In this document: in pieces, positions 37,870 through 46,071 of the stretch | Layout: the number at the start of each line of letters is the position of its first letter | How positions within the stretch are numbered: position 1 is the first letter of the stretch | Source of the DNA: Aureimonas frigidaquae | GTDB lineage: Bacteria > Pseudomonadota > Alphaproteobacteria > Rhizobiales > Rhizobiaceae | DNA: 64,000 nt | Reading direction: 5' to 3' | Assembly (NCBI RefSeq): GCF_001463905.1 | Contig: NZ_BBWR01000005.1 | Coordinates: 148,221 to 212,220 of the forward strand | Notes under the pieces: model-generated | What the model was told of the DNA's origin: nothing | What the model saw: only the letters and a program-made list of their open reading frames with translations | Database searches by the model: none | Position numbers and translations under genes: made by a program

Positions 37870-39480
37870 ATGGATGAGATCGGGCAGCGCAACCCCGCGC
37901 GCGGCATCGAGACGACCGGCCTGTCCGGCGCCCTTTCCGTACGCTGGAACCTGACAGAGGCCGAGTTGGTGGAAACCGCCGTCCGCCGCGGCGAGGGGCG
38001 GCTGACGGCGCATGGCGCCTTCGTGGCGACGACCGGCCAGCACACCGGGCGCTCCCCGAAGGACAAGTATGTCGTGCGGGATGCATCGACGGAGTCCACC
38101 CTGTGGTGGGACAACAACAACGCCATGACGCCAGAAGCCTTCGCGTTGCTTTACGAAGACTTCCAGAAGCACGCGGTGGGCAAGGACCTCTTCGTCCAAG
38201 ACCTGATCGGCGGGGCCGACGAGACCTATGCCCTGCCGACCCGGGTCGTCACCGAGCAGGCCTGGCACTCGCTGTTCATCCGCAATCTTCTGATCCGGCC
38301 GGACGCCGAGGCGCTCGCCCGCTTCGATCCGGAACTGACCATCATCGACCTTCCCAGCTTCAAGGCCGATCCGGCGCGCTATGGCGTCCGCTCGCAGACG
38401 GTGATCGCCTGCGATCTGACGCGCAAGATCATCCTGATCGGCGGCACGGCCTATGCCGGTGAAATGAAGAAATCCGTCTTCACCGTGCTCAACTACCTCC
38501 TGCCCGAGCGGCACGTCATGCCGATGCACTGTTCGGCCAATGTCGGCGCGGCGGGGGATGTCGCGGTGTTCTTCGGCCTGTCGGGCACCGGCAAGACGAC
38601 GCTGTCGGCCGATCCGCGGCGCACGCTCATCGGCGACGACGAGCATGGCTGGGGCGAGCACGGCGTCTTCAATTTCGAAGGCGGCTGCTACGCCAAGACG
38701 ATCCGCCTGTCGGCCGAAGCCGAGCCGGAGATCTTCTCGACCACTCGCCGCTTCGGCACCGTTCTGGAGAACGTCGTTCTGGATGCCGCCCGCGTTCCGG
38801 ACTTCGACGATGGCAGCCTGACGGAAAACACCCGCGCGGCCTATCCGCTGCACTACATCGCCAATGCGAGCGACAGCGGGCGCGCCGGCCATCCGCGCAA
38901 CATCGTGATGCTGACGGCCGATGCCTTCGGCGTCCTGCCGCCCATCGCCCGGCTGACGCCGGCGGAAGCCATGTATCACTTCCTGTCCGGCTACACGGCG
39001 AAGGTCGCGGGGACCGAGCGCGGCGTGACGGAGCCGGAGGCCACCTTCTCGACCTGCTTCGGTGCGCCCTTCATGCCGCGCCACCCATCGGAATACGGCA
39101 ATCTCCTGCGCGATCTGATCGCCGAGCACCAGGTGGATTGCTGGCTGGTCTCGACGGGCTGGACGGGCGGCGCCTACGGGACGGGCCGTCGCATGCCCAT
39201 CCGGGTCACCCGCGCCCTTCTGTCGGGCGTGCTGGACGGCTCGCTGCGCGATGCCGAGTTCCGGGCGGACCCGAACTTCGGCTTCTCGGTTCCGGTCTCC
39301 GTCCCCGGCGTGGAGGATGCGATCCTCGACCCTCGTGAGACCTGGGCGGACAAGGCAGCCTATGACCGCCAGGCCCAGCGCCTCGCCGACATGTTCCGCC
39401 GCAACTTCGAGAAGTTCGAGCAGCATGTCGACGCCTCCGTCCTGAAGGCCGCCCCGAACCTCGCCATCGCCGCCGAATAA
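37870..39480 (+). CDS. pckA: ATP-dependent phosphoenolpyruvate carboxykinase
   Basis: 536 aa. It converts oxaloacetate and ATP to phosphoenolpyruvate, the first step of gluconeogenesis. The P-loop GLSGTGKTT is near residue 236, preceded by the signature region [18 protein letters not shown]. Asp ligands lie in IGDDEHGW, and the arginine substrate region is [17 protein letters not shown] 37870 has GTGGAG nine bases upstream; GTG 37855 is the alternative. The position beside chvI/chvG is conserved in rhizobia. Confidence 0.98.
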   Translation: MDEIGQRNPARGIETTGLSGALSVRWNLTEAELVETAVRRGEGRLTAHGAFVATTGQHTGRSPKDKYVVRDASTESTLWWDNNNAMTPEAFALLYEDFQKHAVGKDLFVQDLIGGADETYALPTRVVTEQAWHSLFIRNLLIRPDAEALARFDPELTIIDLPSFKADPARYGVRSQTVIACDLTRKIILIGGTAYAGEMKKSVFTVLNYLLPERHVMPMHCSANVGAAGDVAVFFGLSGTGKTTLSADPRRTLIGDDEHGWGEHGVFNFEGGCYAKTIRLSAEAEPEIFSTTRRFGTVLENVVLDAARVPDFDDGSLTENTRAAYPLHYIANASDSGRAGHPRNIVMLTADAFGVLPPIARLTPAEAMYHFLSGYTAKVAGTERGVTEPEATFSTCFGAPFMPRHPSEYGNLLRDLIAEHQVDCWLVSTGWTGGAYGTGRRMPIRVTRALLSGVLDGSLRDAEFRADPNFGFSVPVSVPGVEDAILDPRETWADKAAYDRQAQRLADMFRRNFEKFEQHVDASVLKAAPNLAIAAE

Positions 39481-39504
39481 GCAATCCGCCTCTCGCCCCC
39501 TATC

Positions 39505-39540
39505 AGGCCCGCCCGATGCTTCCCATCGGGCGGGCCTTTT
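39505..39540 (+). terminator. Rho-independent terminator after pckA
   Basis: A 14-bp perfect stem, AGGCCCGCCCGATG / CATCGGGCGGGCCT, with a five-base loop, is followed by TTT and then CGTT. It starts 25 bases after the pckA stop. Confidence 0.85.
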
Positions 39541-39600
39541 CGTTACAAGGGGTGCAACGGGGCCGCGACGGGCTCCGCGCGGCAGGAACGGGGACGTGTC

Positions 39601-40050
39601 ATGATCGTGTCGGCTCGGGGTGACCTTGCCATATCCTCGCGCGTGACGATCCCGGCCGACGAGCTGGAGGAAAGCTTCATCCGCGCCAGCGGGCCTGGCG
39701 GGCAGAACGTCAACAAGGTCGCGACGGCGGTTCAGCTGCGCTTCCTTGCCATGGCCTCCACCGTCCTGTCGGACGAGGTGAAGGCGCGCCTGATGAAGCT
39801 GGCGGGACAGCGCGGGACCCTGGGCGGCGAGATCGTGCTCGAGGCGTCGCGCCATCGCAGCCAGGAGCGCAACCGGGAGGACGCGCGCGAACGGCTGGCG
39901 GAGCTGGTCCGCACGGCGTTGCAGCCGCCCCCGCCGCCCCGCCGCAAGACACGGCCGACCAAGGGCTCGGTCGAGCGGCGGTTGAAGGCCAAGAAGGGGC
40001 GGTCCGATATCAAGCGCATGCGCAACCGGCCCGCCGGCAAAGGCGACTGA
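39601..40050 (+). CDS. arfB: Alternative ribosome-rescue factor ArfB (peptidyl-tRNA hydrolase)
   Basis: 149 aa. It frees ribosomes stalled without a stop codon. The catalytic GGQ motif is in FIRASGPGGQNVNKVATAV. A long basic C-terminal tail (RRKTRPTKGSVERRLKAKK) enters the empty mRNA channel in relatives. The length and domain order agree with YaeJ/ArfB and exclude the larger release factors. It is a single gene. Confidence 0.95.
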   Translation: MIVSARGDLAISSRVTIPADELEESFIRASGPGGQNVNKVATAVQLRFLAMASTVLSDEVKARLMKLAGQRGTLGGEIVLEASRHRSQERNREDARERLAELVRTALQPPPPPRRKTRPTKGSVERRLKAKKGRSDIKRMRNRPAGKGD

Positions 40051-40174
40051 CGCTTCCCGGGGGGAAGGGGGCTGCGGCCCTGTGCCCACTCTCTGCCCTC
40101 TGGCCGCGCCGGCATGACGCGACCATATGATGGGAGCGGAGGGCATGCGGTTTTTTTCAAAAAGGGAGCGTGCG

Positions 40175-40669
40175 ATGATCGGTCGTCGACAGTTGCTGGC
40201 AGGCGGCGCGGGCCTGTGCCTGGCCGGGCTTGGCCTTGCCTCGGCCCGTAGCCGGGCGGAGGAGGCGAGCTTCCCCGTGACCTTCAGCGATGCGGAATGG
40301 CGGGCGCGCCTCAGCGGCGACCAGTATGCCGTCCTGCGGCAGGAGGCGACGGAGCGGCCCTTCTCCAGCCCGCTGAACGGTCAGAAGCGGCGGGGCACCT
40401 ATAGCTGCGCCGGGTGCGATGCGCAGCTCTACAGCTCCAACGCCAAATATGATTCCGGCACCGGCTGGCCGAGCTTCTACGAAGCGCTGGACGGCGCGGT
40501 CGGAACGAAGACGGACTACAAGCTCGTCGTCCCGCGCACCGAGGTCCATTGCGCGACCTGCGGCGGCCATCTCGGCCATATTTTCGACGATGGTCCGCCG
40601 CCGACCGGAAAGCGGCACTGCATCAACGGCGTGGCGATGAATTTTGCCGCCGGCGCACGCATGGGGTGA
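40175..40669 (+). CDS. msrB: Exported methionine (R)-sulfoxide reductase MsrB
   Basis: 164 aa. It repairs R-methionine sulfoxide in proteins. Two zinc CxxC pairs (YSCAGCDAQ and HCATCGGHLGHIF), the motif GTGWPSFYEAL and the catalytic Cys in RHCINGVAMNF are present. The N-terminus is a Tat-type signal (IGRRQLLAGGAGLCLAGLGL), so the enzyme should act in the periplasm. ATG 40175 is preferred: GGGAG is seven bases upstream and the twin arginine then lies at residues 4-5. In-frame starts at 40127 and 40145 would bury the signal. Confidence 0.92.
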   Translation: MIGRRQLLAGGAGLCLAGLGLASARSRAEEASFPVTFSDAEWRARLSGDQYAVLRQEATERPFSSPLNGQKRRGTYSCAGCDAQLYSSNAKYDSGTGWPSFYEALDGAVGTKTDYKLVVPRTEVHCATCGGHLGHIFDDGPPPTGKRHCINGVAMNFAAGARMG

Positions 40670-40718
40670 GCCTTAACGGTTCATTCATCAAGCGGGCGCA
40701 GGCTCAACCTATAGGGAT

Positions 40719-40747
40719 GTTGAAGAGCCCGTTCGCGGTGACCATAT
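40719..40747 (+). promoter_or_regulatory. Heat-shock-like (RpoH) promoter of hsp20
   Basis: GTTGAA, 17 bases, then CCATAT. This matches the alphaproteobacterial sigma-32 pattern (CTTGAA, about 16-17 bases, CCxATxT). An overlapping TATAAT (40745-40750) could also serve sigma-70. Transcription would begin near 40757 and give a leader of about 65 bases. Confidence 0.5.
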
Positions 40748-40756
40748 AATTGCGGA

Positions 40757-40824
40757 AGGGGAAAGGGTGCCTTGAAGGGCCCGGACCTCAGTTAAGTCGC
40801 TTGATGCAAGGACTTGTCGCAATG
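40757..40824 (+). promoter_or_regulatory. ROSE-like RNA thermometer in the hsp20 leader
   Basis: The hairpin 40796-40813 pairs GTC[G]CTTG with CAAGGAC over an ATG loop, leaving one bulged G. Thus U-C-G-C-U lies against A-G-G-A of the ribosome-binding site, exactly the conserved U(U/C)GCU signature of ROSE elements that repress rhizobial small heat-shock genes at low temperature. Upstream GA/CT-rich complements (AAGG/CCTT) can form another stem. The exact 5' end is inferred from the promoter. Confidence 0.75.
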
Positions 40825-41250
40825 AGCAGGATGACTCCGTTCTCGAACCCCCTGTTGCTCGGCTTCGACGGCGTGGAACGCACGCTGGAGCGGTTGCAGA
40901 AGAGCGGGGATGGATATCCGCCCTACAATATCGAACGCATCCGCAAGGATGCAGAGGGCGGCGATACGGTCATCAGGATTACTCTGGCCGTTGCCGGGTT
41001 CGGTCCCGGCGACCTCGATATCACCACCGAGGAAAACCAGCTGACGATCCGAGGCTCGCAGGCCGACCAGAAAGACCGCGATTTTCTGCATAGGGGGATT
41101 GCATCCCGTCAGTTCCAGCGCAGTTTCCTGTTTGCTGACGGTATGCGGATCCTGGGTGCGGAGCTGAAGAACGGCCTTCTGTCGATCGACCTGGCAAGAC
41201 CAAGACCCGAGCGTGTCGTGAAGAAGATCGACATCGTCGTTTCTGACTGA
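40822..41250 (+). CDS. Small heat-shock protein, Hsp20 family
   Basis: 142 aa. An ATP-independent chaperone that holds unfolding proteins. The N-terminal arm (MSRMTPFSNPLLLGFDGVER) is followed by the alpha-crystallin domain from about residue 35 (YNIERIRKDAEGGDTVIRIT), with LAVAGFGPGDLDITTEENQL and the GILxV/I-like ELKNGLLSIDLAR near the end. ATG 40822 has AAGGA at 9 bases; ATG 40804 would lie within the thermometer hairpin. The DUF1150 gene follows after 33 bases. Confidence 0.95.
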   Translation: MSRMTPFSNPLLLGFDGVERTLERLQKSGDGYPPYNIERIRKDAEGGDTVIRITLAVAGFGPGDLDITTEENQLTIRGSQADQKDRDFLHRGIASRQFQRSFLFADGMRILGAELKNGLLSIDLARPRPERVVKKIDIVVSD

Positions 41251-41283
41251 CGGCGTCGAACCGAACGAACGAGGAGCCTTATG

Positions 41284-41538
41284 ATGACCGATCTGCATAC
41301 CGGACCTTATACCGACAGCGAACTGGCCTCTCTCGGCGAAGGGCATGTCGCCTATCTGCGGCGCATGTCGTCCGACGATATCCGTGCCAAGTTCCCGTCG
41401 GCACAGTCGATCCGCCCCGGCTTGAGCCTCTGGGCGCTGTTTGCGGCCGATGGAACGCCTTTGGCGGTGTCCGATGACCGTGGCAGCATCCTGGCGAGCG
41501 CCAGCGAGAACGAGTTGACGACCGTCAGCCTGCATTGA
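41284..41538 (+). CDS. DUF1150 family protein
   Basis: 84 aa. An alphaproteobacterial family of unknown function that usually follows hsp20, as here. Recognised by VAYLRRMSSDDIRAKFP followed by GLSLWALFAADGTPLAVSDD. No signal peptide or membrane segment. GAGGAG precedes ATG 41284 by seven bases; the ATG at 41281 is also possible. Its place in the heat-shock operon suggests an accessory role in stress or proteostasis, which is not proven. Confidence 0.9.
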   Translation: MTDLHTGPYTDSELASLGEGHVAYLRRMSSDDIRAKFPSAQSIRPGLSLWALFAADGTPLAVSDDRGSILASASENELTTVSLH

Positions 41539-41566
41539 TGGCGCGGCCACCGATTGTCCCCACGTG

Positions 41567-41592
41567 ACGGCCGGCGCTTCGCCGGCCGTTTC
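41567..41592. terminator. Hairpin between DUF1150 gene and ptsN
   Basis: ACGGCCGGC, loop GCTTC, GCCGGCCGT, then TTTCG. A strong nine-bp stem with a short T-run, between convergent genes; it may end transcripts from the left. Confidence 0.6.
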
Positions 41593-41615
41593 GCGTTCCG
41601 GCCGGCGGTCGCAGC

Positions 41616-42068
41616 CTACAGCGCGCCGCCCTGGCTGAGCAGGCGGTGGATCGTCGGCGCATCGTGAGCGGCGCGCAGATCGGCCACCATGTCGGGATTG
41701 CGTAGAAGACGCGCCACGCGCGAGAGCGCCTTCAGATGATCGGCGCCGGAATCCTCCGGGGCGAGCAGCAGGAAGAACAGATCCACCGGCTCGTCGTCCA
41801 GGGCCTCGAACTCGATGGGCCGCCCCGCCCGGCCGAACACGCCGACCATGCCGGGCAAGGCCTTCATCTTGCCGTGGGGAATGGCGATGCCGTTTCCAAC
41901 GCCTGTCGAGCCGAGGCGTTCGCGCCGCGTGACGGCATCGACGATGTCGCGTTCGTCCAGGCCCGACAGGAGCGCGGCCCGCTCGGAAAGCTCCTGCAGG
42001 ACTTGCTTCTTGGAATGAGCCCGCAGCGAAGCGATCACGGCATCGGGGCGGATGAAGTCGAGCGGCAT
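41616..42068 (-). CDS. ptsN: PTS EIIA-Ntr regulatory protein
   Basis: 150 aa. The phospho-acceptor His65 lies in GIAIPHGKMKAL, and LFFLLLAPEDSGADHLKALS and the C-terminal ALSRVARLLRN region match the family. It receives phosphate from the PTS-Ntr HPr and regulates nitrogen, potassium and carbon functions by protein contact. The start MPLDFIRPDAV is chosen by family; an in-frame extension to 42125 adds 19 residues. It sits behind hpf and rpoN, the classical sigma-54 neighbourhood. Confidence 0.95.
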   Translation of the reverse strand: MPLDFIRPDAVIASLRAHSKKQVLQELSERAALLSGLDERDIVDAVTRRERLGSTGVGNGIAIPHGKMKALPGMVGVFGRAGRPIEFEALDDEPVDLFFLLLAPEDSGADHLKALSRVARLLRNPDMVADLRAAHDAPTIHRLLSQGGAL

Positions 42069-42296
42069 CGGCAACAGGATGTTCCCTTCCGAGGGAAGCC
42101 GACGTGCGCCATCGGTGTCCCCCAAGCTTTCGGAATGGCGTCGCCGGACGCATTCTCGCGTGCGGATACCGGCGTGCCAAGGCCGGCGGGCGCAGCTCCT
42201 TGACGGAACGTCGCCCGACCGGGCGCGCCCCGTTTAGAGCATCACACGCTCAATTGGAACCATCAGTGCTTCAGGATTGCGCGAGCGCGCACACGC

Positions 42297-42328
42297 AAAG
42301 GGGCCACCGGACGGTGCCGGCAGCCCCT
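42297..42328 (-). terminator. Possible terminator after hpf
   Basis: On the minus strand, AGGGGCTGCCGG and CCGGTGGCCCC form a stem with mismatches around a short loop, followed by only TTT. It is 20 bases past the hpf stop. The 280-base gap to ptsN otherwise shows no gene. Confidence 0.45.
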
Positions 42329-42348
42329 CATCGATCGGCAGCTAGGTG

Positions 42349-42930
42349 TCAGGCGCGATCGCGCAGCGTCGACGGGTCGACCCAGCCGACATTGCCGTCC
42401 GCACGCCGGTAGACGATGTTGATTTCGCCGTTCCCGGCATTCTTGAAGATCACGACCGGGCTGTCGCGGCGATCCAGTTCCATGACGGCGCCGGCCACGG
42501 AGAAGACGCCGACGGGGAAGGAGGTCTCCGCCACGATGGCCGGGGCGTAATCTTCCGGGATCTCGTCGTCCTCGGCCTCGGAAATCGGCGCGAAGACGGA
42601 ATAGGCCACTTCCGTGCCCTTGCCGTTGGTTGCACCCTTGTGGTCCTTGAGCCGGCGCTTGTAGCGGCGCAGCCGCTTCTCGGTCTTTTCGAGCGCTTCC
42701 TGGAAGCTCAGCTCGGGATCATGCGCCATGCCGGCCGCCTGGAAGGTGACGCCGGTGTCGAGCCGGAGCAGGCAATCGGCCGTATAGCGCGACGATTCCT
42801 TGGAGATGACGACAGTCCCTGAATAGTTCCCGTCAAAATATTTCGCGATCTGCTCCATCAGCTTGTCCTCGATACGGCTGCGGAACGATTCACCGACATC
42901 CATGTGACGGCCGGATACGCGAATTGTCAT
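42349..42930 (-). CDS. hpf: Long-type ribosome hibernation promoting factor
   Basis: 193 aa. The N-terminal domain (MTIRVSGRHMDVGESFRSRI ... EKTEKRLRRYKRRLKDH) binds the 30S decoding region. A linker leads to the C-terminal dimerisation domain (SPVVIFKNAGNGEINIVYRR), the mark of long HPF that forms inactive 100S ribosomes by itself. It is encoded downstream of rpoN on the same strand. TTCCT on the plus strand just before the start gives an AGGAA ribosome-binding site. Confidence 0.95.
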   Translation of the reverse strand: MTIRVSGRHMDVGESFRSRIEDKLMEQIAKYFDGNYSGTVVISKESSRYTADCLLRLDTGVTFQAAGMAHDPELSFQEALEKTEKRLRRYKRRLKDHKGATNGKGTEVAYSVFAPISEAEDDEIPEDYAPAIVAETSFPVGVFSVAGAVMELDRRDSPVVIFKNAGNGEINIVYRRADGNVGWVDPSTLRDRA

Positions 42931-43139
42931 TTCCTATCCCTTCCCTTTTTGACGCGGAGCTGGCCGCGGCGCTCGGGCTGCGACCTTTTTCCGCAGGTCC
43001 AGCGTAAACCTGTCCCGATCCGTAGCAAGCAAAACTTCGCTCTCCGTCGGGCGGCACGTCGACGCCAGGCAAAGGAACGCACGAGCCTGCGGCGACGTTG
43101 CGGCAGCCCGCGGAATTTAAGGGATTGCGGGAGGAGAAA

Positions 43140-44531
43140 TCAGGAGGCGAGACGGGCCGCGTTCAGCTCCCGTCGGCGCTGGATGGACGAGGCGATGCCG
43201 AGCGCTTCGCGGTACTTGGCGACGGTGCGCCGGGCAAGGTCGATTCCCTGCTCCTTCAGCCGCTCGGCGATATCGTCGTCCGACAGGACGGCCCCGGCCG
43301 TTTCCTCGTCCAGCAGCCGGCGGATGCGCAGCTTTACGCTTTCGGCGGAATGGGCATCCCCGCCATCGCTGGCGGAAATGGCATTGGTAAAGAAGTACTT
43401 CAGCTCGAATGTGCCGCGCGGCGTCTGCACGTATTTGTTGGCCGTCACGCGGCTCACGGTGGATTCATGCAGCCCGACCGCATCGGCCACGCAGGCGAGC
43501 GTCATCGGCTTCAGCCCGTCCACGCCCCGCGTCAGGAAGGCATCCTGCCGGCGGAAGATTTCGGACGTGACCTTCAGGATCGTCCGCGCCCGCTGGTCGA
43601 GCGACTTCACCAGCCAGGAGGCCGATTGCTGGCATTGCGCCAGGTAGGCGCGGTCGCCCTCGGCCATCGTGTCGACCGCGCTCGTATAGTCGTTCTGGAT
43701 GATGAGCCGCGGCAGGGAGCGCGTGTTCAGCCGAACGCGCCAGCCGCCCCGGCTGTTCGCCGTCACGAAGACGTCCGGCGCCACGATGTCGGCAGGCTGC
43801 CGTGCGAAGGCGAGGCCGGGCTTGGGGTCCAGGCGGCGGATTTCGCCAAGGATGTCCATCAGCCCGTCCTCGTCCTCGCCCGTCAGGCGGCGCAGGGTCT
43901 GGAAATCGCGCCGGGCCAGGAGGGGGAGATTGTCGAGGACGATGGCGATGACGGGATCGAGACGGCCATGCCGCGCGAGTTGCAGGCCGAGGCAGTCCGC
44001 AAGATCGGTGGCGAACAGGCCGGCCGGCTCGGCGCGCATGCGCAGCGTCAAGAGGCAGGCGGAGACCCTGTCCTGCCCGATGCCGAGATCGGCGGCGAGG
44101 TCCGCAGCGCTGGCGCGCAGGTAGCCCGTATCGTCGAGATGCATGGCGCAGGCTTCGCCGATCCGGCGTTCCGGCGCTCCGGGAAAGATATCGGCAACCT
44201 CCCGCAGCGCATGGGCAAGGAGCGAGATTCGCTCATCGGCCAGATCCTCCACGCCGCCCGCGCCGCGCTCCGCGCCGGCGCCCTGCAGCGGGCCGGACCG
44301 CGCCGGGGCAGAATCGGCCGGCCCGGGCTCGGAATGGGTGGCTGCCGATGTGTCCTTGGCCTTGCGGCCGGGCGCCACCACCTCCAGCAAGGGGTTCTGC
44401 TCCACCGCCTGGCGGACGAAGGCGTCGAGCTCCATGGCGCCGAACTGCAGCAACCGGATCGATTGCAGCAATTGCGGCGTCATCACCAGCGACTGGCTCT
44501 GGCGCATCTGGAGCTTGAGCGAAAGGTTCAT
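43140..44531 (-). CDS. rpoN: RNA polymerase sigma-54 factor
   Basis: 463 aa. Region I (MNLSLKLQMRQSQSLVMTPQ) is rich in Gln/Leu and interacts with activators. Region III contains core-binding and promoter-contact parts with LKPMTLACVADAVGLHESTV, and the RpoN box ARRTVAKYREALGI near the C-terminus reads the -24 element. It directs nitrogen and transport gene transcription that needs enhancer-binding proteins. It lies between lptB and hpf. The start is the family-typical MNLSLKLQ. Confidence 0.97.
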   Translation of the reverse strand: MNLSLKLQMRQSQSLVMTPQLLQSIRLLQFGAMELDAFVRQAVEQNPLLEVVAPGRKAKDTSAATHSEPGPADSAPARSGPLQGAGAERGAGGVEDLADERISLLAHALREVADIFPGAPERRIGEACAMHLDDTGYLRASAADLAADLGIGQDRVSACLLTLRMRAEPAGLFATDLADCLGLQLARHGRLDPVIAIVLDNLPLLARRDFQTLRRLTGEDEDGLMDILGEIRRLDPKPGLAFARQPADIVAPDVFVTANSRGGWRVRLNTRSLPRLIIQNDYTSAVDTMAEGDRAYLAQCQQSASWLVKSLDQRARTILKVTSEIFRRQDAFLTRGVDGLKPMTLACVADAVGLHESTVSRVTANKYVQTPRGTFELKYFFTNAISASDGGDAHSAESVKLRIRRLLDEETAGAVLSDDDIAERLKEQGIDLARRTVAKYREALGIASSIQRRRELNAARLAS

Positions 44532-44651
44532 GCCTCTCCAATCCGCGGGTGGTGGACGCCATCGCACGGGCGACCGGACACACTCAAGCAAACTGGTCCG
44601 CATCTTGCATGTCAAGCAAGCGCTTTGAGGTTGCGCTCGTCCGACGCACCC

Positions 44652-45440
44652 CTAATAGGTGAACTGTTCGCCCAGATAGATGCGCCGAACATCGGTGTTG
44701 GAGACGATTTCGTCGGGCGTGCCATGCGTCAGGACGGCCCCGGCATGCATGATGTAGGCCCGGTCGATCAGGCCGAGCGTCTCGCGCACATTGTGATCGG
44801 TGATCAGGACCCCGATGCCCCGCCGGGTCAGGTGGCGGACAAGTTCCTGAATGTCGGCCACGGCGATCGGATCGACGCCTGCGAAGGGCTCGTCCAGGAG
44901 CATGAAGCTCGGCCGCGAGGCAAGGGCGCGTGCGATCTCGCATCGCCGGCGCTCGCCGCCCGACAGAGCCGTGGCGGGCTGCTTGCGCAGGTGCGCGATC
45001 CTGAACTCCTCCAGGAGGGCGGTGAGCTGTTCCTCCCGCGCGCGCCTGTCCGGCTCCACCACTTCGAGGACCGCGCGGATGTTGTTTTCTACGGTCAGGC
45101 CGCGGAAGATGGAGGCTTCCTGCGGCAGGTAGCCGATGCCGAGCCTTGCCCGGCGGTACATGGCGACGCGGGTGATGTCATGGCCATCCAGCTCGATCCG
45201 GCCGCTATCGACCGGGACGAGGCCGGTGATCATGTAGAAGCAGGTCGTCTTGCCGGCGCCGTTCGGCCCGAGGAGGCCGACCGCCTCGCCGCGGCGCACG
45301 CCGACATCCACCCCGTCCACCACGCGCCGGCCCCGATAGGTCTTGGTGATGGCGCGCGCGACGAGGGTTCCGTCGGCGGTGGCGGGGCGCTGCGCCGGAG
45401 CGCGCATGCCCTCCACGCTGTCTCGTTGAGCGGTCGTCAA
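44652..45440 (-). CDS. lptB: LPS export ABC transporter ATP-binding protein
   Basis: 262 aa. It powers extraction of lipopolysaccharide from the inner membrane with LptF/G. Walker A is GPNGAGKT, signature ALSGGERRRCEIARAL, Walker B SFMLLDEPFAGVDP, and the switch His is in LITDHNVRETL. An N-terminal extension of about 25 residues precedes the ATPase domain. It lies 26 bases after lptA on the same strand. Confidence 0.97.
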   Translation of the reverse strand: MTTAQRDSVEGMRAPAQRPATADGTLVARAITKTYRGRRVVDGVDVGVRRGEAVGLLGPNGAGKTTCFYMITGLVPVDSGRIELDGHDITRVAMYRRARLGIGYLPQEASIFRGLTVENNIRAVLEVVEPDRRAREEQLTALLEEFRIAHLRKQPATALSGGERRRCEIARALASRPSFMLLDEPFAGVDPIAVADIQELVRHLTRRGIGVLITDHNVRETLGLIDRAYIMHAGAVLTHGTPDEIVSNTDVRRIYLGEQFTY

Positions 45441-45466
45441 GCTGGTCGTCCTTGTCCGCGCCTGGG

Positions 45467-46066
45467 TCAGTTCGCGTTCTGGCTGCCCGGCGATAGCAGC
45501 ATGCGCACACGCCCGCCACCGCTTGCCGGCGCACCGCCGCAGTTCTGGCTCTGCAGCTGCGCCACGCTGGTTTCCATGTTGATGGTCAGCCGGCAGCCCG
45601 TCGCCACGTTCGGTCCCTGCGTCAGGACCACGTCGCCCGTCATCACCACGATCTGCGTCGCCATGTCGAAATCCGCGCGGTCGGCCGTCGCCACCTGGTC
45701 CGCCGACTTCACATAGACGTCGCCTTCGGCCTCCAGGCGCTCGATATCGCTCGAATTGCCCGGCATGTTGCTGGTGGCCGCCGGCTGCGCGGCGTTGCCG
45801 TCCGCCTGGGCGCGGCGGACGTAATGAACGATCAGCTTCGCCGTGCGAAGCTGCGTCTCACCCTGGACGACGTCCACATCGCCCGAAAAGGTCGCGACCG
45901 ATTGCGCGTCATCGACGTCGAGCTGGTTCGATTCGATGGTGATGGGCTGGTCGCCCTGCACCTGCAGGCCACCGAAGCTGTTTCCGAACCCCCCGGCCTG
46001 TTGGGCCAGGGCAACACCAGGCAACAGGAGGGCAGCGGCAAGCACATTCCGAAGGCACGCAATCAT
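45467..46066 (-). CDS. lptA: LPS transport periplasmic protein
   Basis: 199 aa. The signal peptide MIACLRNVLAAALLLPGVALAQ is cut here to its core (RNVLAAALLLPGVALAQ). OstA-type beta-jellyroll repeats follow: ITIESNQLDVDDAQSVATFS, then VATADRADFDMATQIVVMTG. It forms the bridge carrying LPS across the periplasm. The start is five bases after the lptC stop. Confidence 0.93.
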   Translation of the reverse strand: MIACLRNVLAAALLLPGVALAQQAGGFGNSFGGLQVQGDQPITIESNQLDVDDAQSVATFSGDVDVVQGETQLRTAKLIVHYVRRAQADGNAAQPAATSNMPGNSSDIERLEAEGDVYVKSADQVATADRADFDMATQIVVMTGDVVLTQGPNVATGCRLTINMETSVAQLQSQNCGGAPASGGGRVRMLLSPGSQNAN

Positions 46067-46071
46067 GGGTT

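Noticed and set aside
43060..43120. A sigma-54 promoter (TGGC...TGCC) between hpf and rpoN
   Set aside because: The GG and GC dinucleotides are separated by nine bases where ten are required.
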